From contig NHBK01000016.1 of NCBI GenBank assembly GCA_002173095.1, positions 23,786-87,785 of the forward strand: a stretch of 64,000 nucleotides of DNA, in the 5' to 3' direction. Every line of letters starts with the position of its first letter. Within the stretch, counting starts at the first letter, position 1. The translations under genes were made by a program, and so were the position numbers. Below, piece by piece: positions 37,007-45,782 of the stretch. Source of the DNA: Hyphomonadaceae bacterium TMED5. GTDB taxonomy: Bacteria > Pseudomonadota > Alphaproteobacteria > Caulobacterales > Hyphomonadaceae. The notes under the pieces were generated by a model. That model saw nothing but the letters and a program-made list of their open reading frames with translations. It was not told the origin of the DNA and made no database searches.

Positions 37007-37636
37007 ATGACAAAATTCCCGCTGCGCACTAAACGCAAAATGGAAACCCGAATCAAACTCGTGCGCGCGGCGCGTCATCTCTTCCTCACCAAAGGCTATG
37101 ATAACACGACGCTGGAGGAAGTCGCAGATGCAGCCGGCCTGCACGTTCAGACACTCTATCGTCATTTCGGCACGAAACAGGATCTGGCAAAAGCAGGTGA
37201 TGAATTCTGGCTTCGTAAATTTGAAGCCGCCATCAGCGATCGCGATCCATCCCAGAGCACGTTTGCATTCTGGCGCAACTGGATGTCCGACACGGTGGAC
37301 ACACTTCTGGAAGATACAGAATCTTTCCGATCTCACCTGCGCATGAGTCAGACCACGCCGACCATTCTTGGTGCGACACTGGCAATCCGAAGCAAGTATG
37401 AAGACCTGCTCGCGGAAAATCTCGCGAAAGATTTCGGAATGGCACCAGAGGGCGTGAACAAGGCACGGCTGATTGCTGGCATGCTTATGTCAGGTAACGC
37501 CTATGTCCGCGCTTACTTCCTGGACCATAATACGGACCTGAAAGCGGAAACGCTTAAAGTCATCGACACCGTCATCGAATTGTTTGGCAATCTTGTCGTC
37601 AACCCAGCCGTGTCAGAGACCAAAGCCGCCAGCTGA
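37007..37636 (+). CDS. TetR/AcrR-family transcriptional regulator
   Basis: 209 aa. N-terminal HTH (about 17-60): RAARHLFLTKGYDNTTLEEV then AGLHVQTLYRHFGTKQDL. The C-terminal ligand domain (about 75-200) is helical and of unassigned type. It is followed directly by a palindrome GATAGT-AG-ACTATC that begins at its own stop codon, and the same motif recurs before four other units to the right, so it is the likely repressor of the whole 37.7-56 kb set. Ligand unknown. Confidence 0.9.
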   Translation: MTKFPLRTKRKMETRIKLVRAARHLFLTKGYDNTTLEEVADAAGLHVQTLYRHFGTKQDLAKAGDEFWLRKFEAAISDRDPSQSTFAFWRNWMSDTVDTLLEDTESFRSHLRMSQTTPTILGATLAIRSKYEDLLAENLAKDFGMAPEGVNKARLIAGMLMSGNAYVRAYFLDHNTDLKAETLKVIDTVIELFGNLVVNPAVSETKAAS

Positions 37637-37648
37637 TAGTAGACTATC
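37635..37648. promoter_or_regulatory. Palindrome site 1 (GATAGT-AG-ACTATC)
   Basis: Perfect 6+2+6 palindrome overlapping the TetR stop codon and 84 bases before the serine hydrolase start. It is the best match of a motif that recurs at 39111, 42360, 46485 and 54073. Interpreted as a TetR operator. Confidence 0.6.
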
Positions 37649-37731
37649 TTTTTTGGATAGACGCTTTCGGGCTTACCGTGTTTAACTCCCGCAATATGAA
37701 AAGGGCCGGATAGCGGCCGTGGGAGGAAATC

Positions 37732-39084
37732 ATGACACCAACTGCATCGACAGGACGATTGCGCCTGCTTTTAAGCGCAGGGGCGTGCGCCACCGCACTG
37801 CTCGCAATGGGCGGCTGCGCCAGCATTGAAAGCGCGCAGACCGCCACCGTTCAGGAGACAACGGAGCAGGCCGACCGGTTTACTGACATCGGACTACAGG
37901 CGCTCGATGATGTGATGTCGCAAGCGGTCGAAACTGACGAATTTTATGGCCTCTCTTATTTGCTCGTCGCAGGCGACGAGGAAATTGCTCGCAATTATTT
38001 CGGCGTTCAGTCTCTGGATACGGGCGTGCCCGTCCAGGAAGACACAATCTTCCGAATTTATTCCATGAGCAAACCGATTACCGGCGTCGCCATGATGATG
38101 CTCTGGGAAGACGGGCTCTGGGAGCTTGATGATCCGGTCACAGATTATATTCCCGAATTTGAGAACCTTCGCGTGCTGGCAGGCACGAATGAAGATGGCT
38201 CACCTATTCTGGTTGATGCTGACCGTCCTCCGACCATGCGCGAAATCATGTCTCACACCGCAGGCTTCGCCTATGGTCTGGGCGGCGCAGACTTTGCCAA
38301 TGAAGCCTTCCGTCAGCGCGCCATTCTGCGCTCACCACATATGGAAAGCCTGATAGACGCCGTCGCGGATGTGCCCCTGCTGTTTCAACCGGGTGAAAAC
38401 TGGGCCTACAGCGTATCTGTCGACATTCAGGGATACATTGTCGAAAAACTATCCGGTCAGAAATTCGGCGAATTCCTCGATGAAAACATTTTCACGCCTC
38501 TGGGCATGGAGGATACGGGCTTCTTTGTTCCACCAGAGGATTATGACCGGTTTTCCGACGTATTCACCTATAGCCCGGACCATGACCGGGTCGTCCGCGT
38601 TCCGTCCGAGACCACACTGTTCCGGGAAGACACCATCCCGTTTGAATCTGGTGGCGGCGGCCTGGTGGCGACGCTCGATGACTACGCCCGTTTCTGCCAG
38701 ATGATGCTCAATGGCGGAACGCTCGACGGACATGCGATCATCGAACCAGAGACGGTTGAGCTGATGGCAACCAATGTGCTGCCGGATCATATCGGGCTTT
38801 GGTCGAACGGAAACTCTGGCAGCACGAACACCACGCCTGGACAGGGTTTTGGGCTTGATTTCGGTATCGTAACAAACCCTGAAGCGGCGGGTTCGCCACA
38901 AGGTGAAGGCACGTATTACTGGGGCGGCGCAGCGGGGACCTGGTTCTGGATCGACCCGGCAAACGACCTCTATTTTATCGGCATGATCCAGCGATATTCC
39001 GGCAACCCGGCGTCAGAATACGACCCGCGCGAAGCCAGTCGCACTGCCGTTTACAATGCTCTGACGGATCAAGGAACCGAATAG
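37732..39084 (+). CDS. Beta-lactamase-fold serine hydrolase, lipoprotein
   Basis: 450 aa, family VIII esterase / class C-like. Lipobox near LLAMGGCAS (Cys about 29) predicts a lipid anchor. Nucleophile Ser-x-x-Lys is in RIYSMSKPITGVAMM (about 106-109), the Tyr motif is YSVSVDIQGY, and the third motif is WGGAAGTWFW in place of KTG. Esterase or amidase action on an outer substrate is more likely than antibiotic resistance. It follows the TetR gene and site 1; ATG 37732 follows GGGAGGAAATC. Confidence 0.9.
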   Translation: MTPTASTGRLRLLLSAGACATALLAMGGCASIESAQTATVQETTEQADRFTDIGLQALDDVMSQAVETDEFYGLSYLLVAGDEEIARNYFGVQSLDTGVPVQEDTIFRIYSMSKPITGVAMMMLWEDGLWELDDPVTDYIPEFENLRVLAGTNEDGSPILVDADRPPTMREIMSHTAGFAYGLGGADFANEAFRQRAILRSPHMESLIDAVADVPLLFQPGENWAYSVSVDIQGYIVEKLSGQKFGEFLDENIFTPLGMEDTGFFVPPEDYDRFSDVFTYSPDHDRVVRVPSETTLFREDTIPFESGGGGLVATLDDYARFCQMMLNGGTLDGHAIIEPETVELMATNVLPDHIGLWSNGNSGSTNTTPGQGFGLDFGIVTNPEAAGSPQGEGTYYWGGAAGTWFWIDPANDLYFIGMIQRYSGNPASEYDPREASRTAVYNALTDQGTE

Positions 39085-39110
39085 CACATTAGTGTGCGCC
39101 TTGACATTAT

Positions 39111-39124
39111 TATAGTAGGGTATC
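39111..39124. promoter_or_regulatory. Palindrome site 2 inside a promoter
   Basis: TATAGT-AG-GGTATC. It sits just after TTGACA (39101-39106), in the spacer of a good -35/-10 pair (-10 near 39124-39130), exactly where a repressor would block polymerase. Belongs to the gene at 39227. Confidence 0.6.
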
Positions 39125-39191
39125 ACTAATTAAGTGAGGACCGACCAAGAACGTGAAAATACGTCGTCGGTCCCATCCAATCTGAGGAGTC

Positions 39192-39213
39192 AGAGAGGTG
39201 GCAACACCTCTCT
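39192..39213 (+). promoter_or_regulatory. Stem-loop directly before the ribosome site
   Basis: Perfect AGAGAGGTG-gcaa-CACCTCTCT with a GNRA-type loop, one base before the GGGAGG ribosome site of the gene at 39227. Probably a 5' stabiliser or translational control element. Confidence 0.55.
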
Positions 39214-39226
39214 TGGGAGGAAACGA

Positions 39227-40081
39227 ATGAAGGCTTTGTATTCAGCCTGCGCAGCTTTTGCGCTGCTGGCTGGCTGTGCCACCGCACAATCTGTACCCGA
39301 AACAATGCCCGTCGCTGAGACTGAGGTAAGCACCCGTCCTGACCTGAACGGTGTCTGGCGGGTCAACAATCGGGCCTATTTTGACCTGGAGGCACACCAT
39401 GCCCGTCACGCAATGCAACTGCGTGAGGGTCCGCACGGTCCGCTCGCTGATCCACGCGTTCTGTCGCTTGGAGCGATTGGTTCAGTTCCAGCCGGAGAAA
39501 GCGTCGTCAGCACAGGCGATATTCCTTATACGGAAGATGCGCTGGAACGACGTGATGCGAACTTTGAAAACTGGATTGACCGCGATCCGAATATCAAATG
39601 CTATCAGCCAGGCGTGCCACGCGCGACCTATATGCCATTCCCGTTCCAGATCATCATGAATGAGGAACAGGGTCAGATGCTGATCGCCTATGAATATGCG
39701 GGCGCTGTGCGCAACGTATTTCTGGGCGAAGATCCCGGCGAAGCCCCCGTCGATAGCTGGATGGGCCAGTCCTATGGCTATTGGGATGGCGACACTTTCG
39801 TGATCGAAGTCAAATACCAGAACGGCTCCACATGGCTGGACCGCGCTGGCAACTACCTTCCATACGGCGCTGAAGTCGTCGAACGCTATACAGCGATCGA
39901 TGAAAATCACATCCGCTATGAAGCGACGGTCACTGAACCTGAAACCTACACTGAGCCGTTCACCATCTCTCTCATTCTATATCGACAGATCGAGGAAGAC
40001 GCGCAGATCATGGAATTCAACTGCGTGGAATTTGTAGAAGAATTGCTGCACGGCCACCTACGCAGGGAGCCACTCCAATGA
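39227..40081 (+). CDS. Secreted lipoprotein, member 1 of a three-gene paralog set
   Basis: 284 aa with lipobox FALLAGCATA (Cys about 17). The mature protein has DLNGVWRVNN near its start, then RDPNIKCYQPGVPRATYMPF, FPFQIIMNEEQ and SYGYWDGDTFVIEVKYQN, a pattern shared in part with the next two genes. No catalytic motif I can name. ATG 39227 follows GGGAGGAAACGA; the frame is open from 39134 but that part spans the 5' stem-loop. Its stop overlaps the next start (ATGA). Confidence 0.7.
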   Translation: MKALYSACAAFALLAGCATAQSVPETMPVAETEVSTRPDLNGVWRVNNRAYFDLEAHHARHAMQLREGPHGPLADPRVLSLGAIGSVPAGESVVSTGDIPYTEDALERRDANFENWIDRDPNIKCYQPGVPRATYMPFPFQIIMNEEQGQMLIAYEYAGAVRNVFLGEDPGEAPVDSWMGQSYGYWDGDTFVIEVKYQNGSTWLDRAGNYLPYGAEVVERYTAIDENHIRYEATVTEPETYTEPFTISLILYRQIEEDAQIMEFNCVEFVEELLHGHLRREPLQ

Positions 40082-41145
40082 GTTTCTCACTGAAAGATGC
40101 CCTCGCCGCGACGGCCGCTGGCATGATGATGCTTTCCGCACCTGCGGCGATCGCACAGGACGCAGAACCAGCCGGCCCACCGGCCTGGGACCCGAACTAT
40201 GAACCGCCGCGTATGCCAGACGGTACGCCTAGCTTTGCAGGCATCTGGTCCAAAGCGTCGCTCACCGTTCTGGAGCGAGTGCCGCAATTTTCTGATCTGG
40301 AAGTATCACCTGCCGTCGCGATTGCGATCGAGCAAGGGCGCGAAGCTCAGATGGAAGCGTCCCGTCAGCCAACAGACCCGAATGAAGGTGCCCCTGAAGC
40401 TGGCGCAGGTGTAGGCGGGTACAACACATTCTGGATGGATCCGGGCGCCCATTTTGGCGTGGTGGATGGACAGATCCGCTCTTCGTGGATTGTAGAACCT
40501 GCCGACGGCAAAATTCCTTATAGCGAGGAAGGCCGCGCCGAAGCCATGGCTGCGCGCGAAGAAGCGCGTGAAAACTTTGACGATCCTGAAGTGCGGATGG
40601 CAGGTGAGCGTTGCACGGTGGGCTTTGGCTCAACTGGCACCCCACCCATGCTGAACGTGCTCTACAACAACCATGTGCAATTCTTCCAGACGCCGGACAC
40701 CGTCTCCATTCTGGCCGAAATGAACCATAATGCGCGTATGGTCCGCATTGGCGAAGAACATCGCGGCCCGGCCTTGCGCCAATGGCTTGGCGATTCGGTA
40801 GGACGTTGGGAAGGTGACACGCTGGTCGTGGAAACAACCAATTTCCATCCATCCAACTCTGTGCGCTCAGCGATCCGTCATTACGTATATCTTCAACCGG
40901 ACACCATGGTTGAAGAGCGCTTCACCCGCGTCGCTGATGACACGATCTTCTATGAGTTCACCGTAACGGACCCGGATCTCTTTACCCAGCCATGGCGCGG
41001 AGAAATGCCACTCTGGCGTACTGAGGGCCCGATATACGAATATGCCTGCCATGAAGGCAATTACTCGCTTCCGGGCATTCTTGCCGGCGCCCGCCGTCAG
41101 GAAGCCCTCGCAGCGGAAGCTGCCGAAGCAGAAGGCGGCGAGTAA
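40078..41145 (+). CDS. Secreted protein, member 2 of the paralog set
   Basis: 355 aa with a signal peptide (TAAGMMMLSAPAAIA then cleavage near AQD). Shares with the next gene long conserved blocks: WDPNYEPPRMPDGTP at the start of the mature part, SSWIVEPADG, ERCTVGFGSTGTPPMLN, LYNNHVQFFQTP, RQWLGDSVGRWEGDTLVVE and YACHEGNYSLPGIL. Two Cys (in ERC and ACH) are conserved across the pair and could form a disulfide. I know of no function; relatives are, from memory, common in Acidobacteria and some marine Proteobacteria. Confidence 0.72.
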   Translation: MSFSLKDALAATAAGMMMLSAPAAIAQDAEPAGPPAWDPNYEPPRMPDGTPSFAGIWSKASLTVLERVPQFSDLEVSPAVAIAIEQGREAQMEASRQPTDPNEGAPEAGAGVGGYNTFWMDPGAHFGVVDGQIRSSWIVEPADGKIPYSEEGRAEAMAAREEARENFDDPEVRMAGERCTVGFGSTGTPPMLNVLYNNHVQFFQTPDTVSILAEMNHNARMVRIGEEHRGPALRQWLGDSVGRWEGDTLVVETTNFHPSNSVRSAIRHYVYLQPDTMVEERFTRVADDTIFYEFTVTDPDLFTQPWRGEMPLWRTEGPIYEYACHEGNYSLPGILAGARRQEALAAEAAEAEGGE

Positions 41146-41173
41146 ACCTCCCGTCTCTTCAGAAACCTGTTCT

Positions 41174-41202
41174 CACCCGGCGCGGCCATCCCGCGCCGGG
41201 TG
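41174..41202 (+). other. Intercistronic 12-bp hairpin
   Basis: CACCCGGCGCGG-ccatc-CCGCGCCGGGTG between two paralogous genes, 29 bases past the stop. There is no T-run, so it may be a processing or stabilising element or allow partial termination. Confidence 0.6.
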
Positions 41203-41259
41203 AACTTCACCGCCCGACAGTGGCGGATCTAAAGAACAAATGGTCCGGGAGGACATGCA

Positions 41260-42315
41260 ATGAAGAACGCACTTAAACTCTGCGCATCGGCCGCAGTCTG
41301 CCTTATGGCAGCTACAGCGCCAGCCACGCTTGCCCAGCAAGCGGACATACAGACACCCTCCCCATGGAACCCCGATTACGAGCCTCCACGCATGGCCGAT
41401 GGCACGCCTGATTTCACCGGCGTCTGGTCCAAAGCGTCTATCACAACCATTGAACGGTCCGCTCAGTTTGATGATTTGGTCGTACCGCCGGAAATCGCAC
41501 AGAACGCTGAAGAAATGCGCTCCCGTCTGTTCGCCGAGCGCAGGACAGACCCCGAAGAGGGCGCACCACCGGCTGGTCAGAATGTTGGTGGATACAATGC
41601 GTTCTGGCTGGACCCGGGCAGCAATATTGGTGTCGTCAACGGCGAATACCGTTCGTCCTGGATCGTCGAACCTGCCGATGGAAGACTTCCATATTCGGAG
41701 GCAGGTCGGGCTGAAATGGAAGCGGCAGTTGACGCAGCCTGGAACAATTATGACGATCCGGAAGTCCGCTCCGCCGCAGAACGTTGCACGGTGGGATATG
41801 GCTCAACCGGCACACCACCCATGCTGAACGTGCTGTATAACAACCATGTGCAATTCTATCAGACACCGGAACAAGTCACGATTCTGGTCGAGATGAACCA
41901 TAATGCGCGCATCATCCGGATGAATGCGGACCACCGCGCCCCTGAACTGCGCCAATGGCTGGGCGATTCCGTGGGCCATTGGGATGGTGACACGCTGGTC
42001 GTGGAAACAACAAATTTCCATCCAGATATTTCACAGCGATCATCGCAGGCGCAACGGTTTTACCTGCAGCCTGACACACTCGTTGAAGAGCGCTTCACTC
42101 GCGTCGCAGACGATACAATCTTCTATGAGTACACCGTGACCGATCCGGACATATTCACTCAGCCCTGGCGCGCAGAGATGCCGCTCTGGCGCGCTGAAGG
42201 TCCGATTTTCGAATACGCATGCCATGAAGGCAACTACTCCCTTCCTGGCATTCTGGCTGGCGCCCGGAGAGAAGAAGCCATGGCGCAGTCGGACAATGCT
42301 GGCGGAGGTCAGTAA
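41260..42315 (+). CDS. Secreted protein, member 3 of the paralog set
   Basis: 351 aa with a signal peptide (ASAAVCLMAATAPATLAQQ). By eye well over half its residues match member 2 in register, including NPDYEPPRMADGTPDFTG, YGSTGTPPMLNVLYNNHVQF, WDGDTLVVETTNFHP and CHEGNYSLPGILAGARR. This is a clear tandem duplication. ATG 41260 follows GGGAGGAC. The two copies keep the same Cys positions, so both are probably functional. Confidence 0.72.
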   Translation: MKNALKLCASAAVCLMAATAPATLAQQADIQTPSPWNPDYEPPRMADGTPDFTGVWSKASITTIERSAQFDDLVVPPEIAQNAEEMRSRLFAERRTDPEEGAPPAGQNVGGYNAFWLDPGSNIGVVNGEYRSSWIVEPADGRLPYSEAGRAEMEAAVDAAWNNYDDPEVRSAAERCTVGYGSTGTPPMLNVLYNNHVQFYQTPEQVTILVEMNHNARIIRMNADHRAPELRQWLGDSVGHWDGDTLVVETTNFHPDISQRSSQAQRFYLQPDTLVEERFTRVADDTIFYEYTVTDPDIFTQPWRAEMPLWRAEGPIFEYACHEGNYSLPGILAGARREEAMAQSDNAGGGQ

Positions 42316-42359
42316 CGGGCCACGCACTGCATCGTTCAGTTGATATTCACGTTAATAAT

Positions 42360-42373
42360 GATATTAAACTATC
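42360..42373. promoter_or_regulatory. Palindrome site 3
   Basis: GATATT-AA-ACTATC, 39 bases before the DUF6152 gene start. It matches the motif before the other units, with one mismatch in the left half. Confidence 0.5.
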
Positions 42374-42411
42374 ATAAAGTGGGAAAACCCATTTCTGAGG
42401 AGGTAACATAA

Positions 42412-42864
42412 ATGTTCAATACCACGGGGAAACTTACACTCGCGGCAATCGGCGCGGCCAGCACCGCGGCGCTTATCGCCGGTGCCGCTTATGCTCACCA
42501 CGCATTCGCAGCCGAATTTGACGGTGATGCGCCAGTCCTGCTCGAAGGTACGGTGACACGTGTGGAATGGGTAAACCCACACACATGGATCCATATCGAC
42601 GTCGTTGACGAAGAGACAGGCAGCACTCAGCCATGGATGGTCGAGGGCGGCACACCAAATACGCTGCTCCGCGCGGGCCTGAACCGCCGCACACTTTCGC
42701 CCGGCACAGAACTGGTCGTTCGTGGCTATCAGTCCATCGACCGCCTGTGTGCACCTGCCTGTAAGGCAAACGGTCGCGACGTGACCTTCCCGAACGGTGA
42801 ACAGATGTTCGTGGGATCGTCTGGCACGGGCGCGCCTGATGACGGCGCTGACCCAACCGAATAA
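42412..42864 (+). CDS. DUF6152 family secreted protein
   Basis: 150 aa with a signal peptide (IGAASTAALIAGAAYA). The mature part is the DUF6152 pattern: HHAFAAEFD, then LEGTVTRVEWVNPHTWIHID, a small beta fold. The two His pairs and the HT/W region suggest metal or cofactor binding, but this is inference. It is followed by a terminator that closes the plus-strand group. ATG 42412 follows TGAGGAGG. Confidence 0.82.
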   Translation: MFNTTGKLTLAAIGAASTAALIAGAAYAHHAFAAEFDGDAPVLLEGTVTRVEWVNPHTWIHIDVVDEETGSTQPWMVEGGTPNTLLRAGLNRRTLSPGTELVVRGYQSIDRLCAPACKANGRDVTFPNGEQMFVGSSGTGAPDDGADPTE

Positions 42865-42895
42865 TTACCGGCTCCCACAAGATCCGGAATGACTG

Positions 42896-42933
42896 AAGGC
42901 CGCTTTCCAACCCCGGATAGCGGCCTTCTTTTT
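42896..42933 (+). terminator. Terminator of the plus-strand group
   Basis: AAGGCCGCT (42896-42904) pairs with AGCGGCCTT (42919-42927), followed by CTTTTT. Confidence 0.88.
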
Positions 42934-42948
42934 ATGTCGAACTCAACA

Positions 42949-42976
42949 AAAAGCCCGGCGGTTAAGCCGGGCTTTT
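42949..42976 (-). terminator. Terminator of the minus-strand five-gene operon
   Basis: AAAAGCCCGGC-ggttaa-GCCGGGCTTTT, 11-bp perfect stem; on the minus strand it is followed by a T-rich run. Stands back to back with the 42896 terminator between the converging units. Confidence 0.88.
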
Positions 42977-43004
42977 ATGTTTGAAACTCTAGGAAATGGA
43001 TTGT

Positions 43005-43928
43005 CTACCAGAAGGCAATCCAACGCCCAGAGATCGCGACAGAGAACCAGAGAAACATGCTCATCAGGCTGACAAACCGCATGCTCAGCGGCTGTGTTTC
43101 TGCGGCCCCGATGCCAATCCATGAGACCATACCCGCAATGAAGGATACCAGCATCATGGCCAGAATGGACGGGTGAACAAAGGCCAGAAGCCCCATCGCA
43201 TTCAAGTCCAGCTCGTGGAGATACTGATAGTCGATCCGCGCCAGAAGGAAGGCACCGGCAATAAGCAAAACCACGACCGTCAGAAAGCCCGGTAGCGAAA
43301 GATAGACCGGAAGCTGGCGCAGACGTTCAACCCGAATGGTTTTCAGAAACATTGGCGCGGTAATAAACCCGACAAGCAGGAAGATCAGGATGAGATAAGC
43401 CTGACGCGCCGCAAACCGCCAATCTGTCAGCTCAATCCATGACAGCCAGAAGATCAACATAGAAGCAACCAATCCGACCAGAGCGATTGGCGTGAACTTT
43501 CCATTGTTGCGGATCACGCTATCGCGCGTGGTAAAGGTGAAGATGAGCGCAGACGCAAGCCCGGCCATTTTCAGCCAGAATGGCGGGCTGTTATAAATGC
43601 GCATAACCTCACCCAGCCCCAGAAGCACGCCTGAGATAACCAGAGCGATCGCAGAAACGATCAGAAACGGCGTCATCTTCCGGTTCAGTTCTGCTGGCGT
43701 TTTAGCCGTAATACCGGGGCCGACAACTCTCATATCAGCCAGAAGCAGCGCGCCACCGAGAAAGGAGAGCGCGATCAGGTGAACACAGCCAGCAAAGGGT
43801 GTGAAATACCAGGCTTCTTTTACAAAACTTGCTGCCGGGCCCTGATCTACAGCGCGGAATAATGGCTCCACATTGCTGGAATAGAAATCGGCACTGCCGG
43901 CGAAATTATAGAGAAATTCGAAGAGCAT
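43005..43928 (-). CDS. DUF6644-like membrane protein, larger paralog
   Basis: 307 aa with about eight helices. Its helix 1-3 part parallels the next gene: CVHLIALSFLGGALLLADMR (conserved His), GVLLGLGE and YNSPPFWLK. The His in a helix and the LK motif hint at heme or metal binding like CopD-type membrane proteins. ATG 43928 overlaps the stop of the neighbour (TGATG). Last gene of the five-gene operon. Function unknown. Confidence 0.75.
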   Translation of the reverse strand: MLFEFLYNFAGSADFYSSNVEPLFRAVDQGPAASFVKEAWYFTPFAGCVHLIALSFLGGALLLADMRVVGPGITAKTPAELNRKMTPFLIVSAIALVISGVLLGLGEVMRIYNSPPFWLKMAGLASALIFTFTTRDSVIRNNGKFTPIALVGLVASMLIFWLSWIELTDWRFAARQAYLILIFLLVGFITAPMFLKTIRVERLRQLPVYLSLPGFLTVVVLLIAGAFLLARIDYQYLHELDLNAMGLLAFVHPSILAMMLVSFIAGMVSWIGIGAAETQPLSMRFVSLMSMFLWFSVAISGRWIAFW

Positions 43929-44488
43929 CAGTGACCTCCCAGCTGAGGGCAATCAGAGAACATGTACAGCAGATCGCCTTCTTCAAAGGTCGCACAATGG
44001 AACCAGTCCCCATACGCGATCAGGCGCCCGAAAATAACGACCAGCAACCAGCTCGACAGTGAAAGCCCGGCAATCACCCGCGCACTCGCAGGCGGCTTTG
44101 CGGCATTGTCCCAGGCATCCTGATTTCGCTGCACACGGAAGTGGAACACCATGATATTGATCATGGCGAGACCGATCACGATCAGCTTCAGGCGGAAATA
44201 CATATTGTTATAATAGGTCAGCGGTTTGGCGTAGAAGAGCAAAACCCCTGTAATAATGAGCACGGCGAAGCCGATCATCGTCATCGGAAGAACGCGCTTC
44301 TCGATCGCCGATACCGGTGTCCCCGTAAACAACACGCCCAGAATACGCAGATCGACCATTACAATCGTGCCGACAAACAGCATAAGCGTCATAATGTGCG
44401 AGGCTTCCAGCGCCGACCAGACGAGAAAAGATTCCCGCAAGGCAATGCTCAGCTGCTGGCCATCCAGCCACAGCATTAAATCTCTCAT
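43928..44488 (-). CDS. DUF6644 family membrane protein, smaller paralog
   Basis: 186 aa with about four to five helices: ASHIMTLMLFVGTIVMVDLR, the same His-x-x-x-x-L...D-x-R spacing as the 43005 gene, followed by GVLLFYAKPLTYYNNMYFRL. It is clearly a homolog of the 43005 product. Its start overlaps the stop of the transmembrane anchor gene (ATGA). Role unknown, maybe an electron carrier with its paralog. Confidence 0.78.
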   Translation of the reverse strand: MRDLMLWLDGQQLSIALRESFLVWSALEASHIMTLMLFVGTIVMVDLRILGVLFTGTPVSAIEKRVLPMTMIGFAVLIITGVLLFYAKPLTYYNNMYFRLKLIVIGLAMINIMVFHFRVQRNQDAWDNAAKPPASARVIAGLSLSSWLLVVIFGRLIAYGDWFHCATFEEGDLLYMFSDCPQLGGH

Positions 44489-45045
44489 TCCGATACCTCC
44501 CCATTCATAGGCTGGCTGAACACACCCCCATCCCGATAAAGGGTCGCTTCATCGTAGAAGCCGTATGTCACCAGCGTTATTTCAGCGTCTTCTGCGCCGC
44601 GGTTTTCAAAATAAATGCCGTGAATACCGTCATAGGGCGCGACATAGCTGCCCCGTGCGCCATCCGCCGTTTCGATCATGAAGCTGTCAGATATTTCCTC
44701 GCCATCGACGATGGCATCTGTATGGAAATCGTATTCGACAGGGTTTGTGGCAGACCACTCAAACAAGAGGGACTGCCCTTCCTTCAGATGATACTTGTAC
44801 TCAAGATTCTCAAATGGCAGCAGGGTCCAGACCTGTGTGTCTGAGACGATCTCACCCTCTGCAGTCTCAGTATAATTGCTGGTTTCCATCTCTTCATGCG
44901 ACAAAGCAGAAAGCCCTGTGAGACGACCAAAACCCGTCGGATCAATACCAAATTCAGAGGGCAGAACCGCGAAAACCAGAACGATTGCGGCAATAGCCAC
45001 AGAGATAAGCAGCGGTTTAACCGTCGTTTTAGAAGCGTCTGTCAT
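44485..45045 (-). CDS. Membrane-anchored periplasmic beta-domain protein (transmembrane anchor protein)
   Basis: 186 aa: one N-terminal helix (ISVAIAAIVLVFAVLP, about 13-28), then a periplasmic beta-rich domain ending with GIHGIYFENRGAEDAEITLV. As I recall, this architecture is what is called a transmembrane anchor protein beside HupE/UreJ genes, often in metal islands. ATG 45045 was chosen as it overlaps the upstream TGA; the longer frame (to 45165) lies inside the hupE-like gene. Confidence 0.75.
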   Translation of the reverse strand: MTDASKTTVKPLLISVAIAAIVLVFAVLPSEFGIDPTGFGRLTGLSALSHEEMETSNYTETAEGEIVSDTQVWTLLPFENLEYKYHLKEGQSLLFEWSATNPVEYDFHTDAIVDGEEISDSFMIETADGARGSYVAPYDGIHGIYFENRGAEDAEITLVTYGFYDEATLYRDGGVFSQPMNGEVSE

Positions 45046-45782
45046 CAGGCGGCTCCTCCAATCAAAAATACGGTAAAGTGCTGGCCAAACAGGATAAAAC
45101 CGGCCGCCATTAGCAGCGTGTTCGCTAGACGGGCCTGCGCCTCGAATCCGTTCGTATTTCGCCATATATTGAGTATGGAGACGACCAGCATGAGGACCAG
45201 AATTTGGCCCAGCTCAACGCCGACATTAAAGCTCAGCATATTGCCGATCAGGCCGTCATCGGAAACAGACAGCGCCTGTAGTTTTGTGGCAAGGCCCGTA
45301 CCATGGGCGAGACCAAATGCGGCAACAGCATATTTCGGATCAATCCGAAACGCGCCCCACCCTGAAAATCCACCGAGATTGTCATAGGCCTTATAGACCA
45401 CAGACAGCCCGATAATTGCGTCGACCAGATATTCATTGGCATGAAAGCCGCCAAGCACGCCGCCCAATAGCGTCAGACTATGTCCCAGTGTGAAGAGGCT
45501 CACATAAATCAGCACATCTCTGAGTTCGCGCAGGAAAAAGACGACCCCGACCAGAAACAGAATATGATCGAGGCCTGTAACCATGTGCTTCGCACCAAGA
45601 TAGAGGTAAGGCACAGGCGCAAAACCGGAAATCAATTCAATGTAGCGCGCATTCTGTTGCGAAACGTCATGCGCAATGGCTGGCAGTGCAAAGAGTACGA
45701 TCCCCGCGAGCACTGCGACCCACAGCCATTGGCGGGGTCCGGCTCCGATAGCCCGATACGAAAGAACCGGCTCCGGCGTCAT
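45045..45782 (-). CDS. HupE/UreJ family membrane protein
   Basis: 245 aa with a signal-like first helix and about six more. The family motif is GLDHILFLVG (about residues 70-79), with a further His in TLGHSLTLL and GLAHGTGLA. HupE/UreJ proteins are thought to move nickel or other metals; specificity cannot be told here. It overlaps genes on both sides by 1-4 bases. Confidence 0.85.
   Translation of the reverse strand: MTPEPVLSYRAIGAGPRQWLWVAVLAGIVLFALPAIAHDVSQQNARYIELISGFAPVPYLYLGAKHMVTGLDHILFLVGVVFFLRELRDVLIYVSLFTLGHSLTLLGGVLGGFHANEYLVDAIIGLSVVYKAYDNLGGFSGWGAFRIDPKYAVAAFGLAHGTGLATKLQALSVSDDGLIGNMLSFNVGVELGQILVLMLVVSILNIWRNTNGFEAQARLANTLLMAAGFILFGQHFTVFLIGGAA

Noticed and set aside
37732..39084. 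Antibiotic-resistance beta-lactamase
   Set aside because: Third motif is not KTG and the protein is a lipoprotein in a catabolic-type cluster; esterase-like role is more likely.
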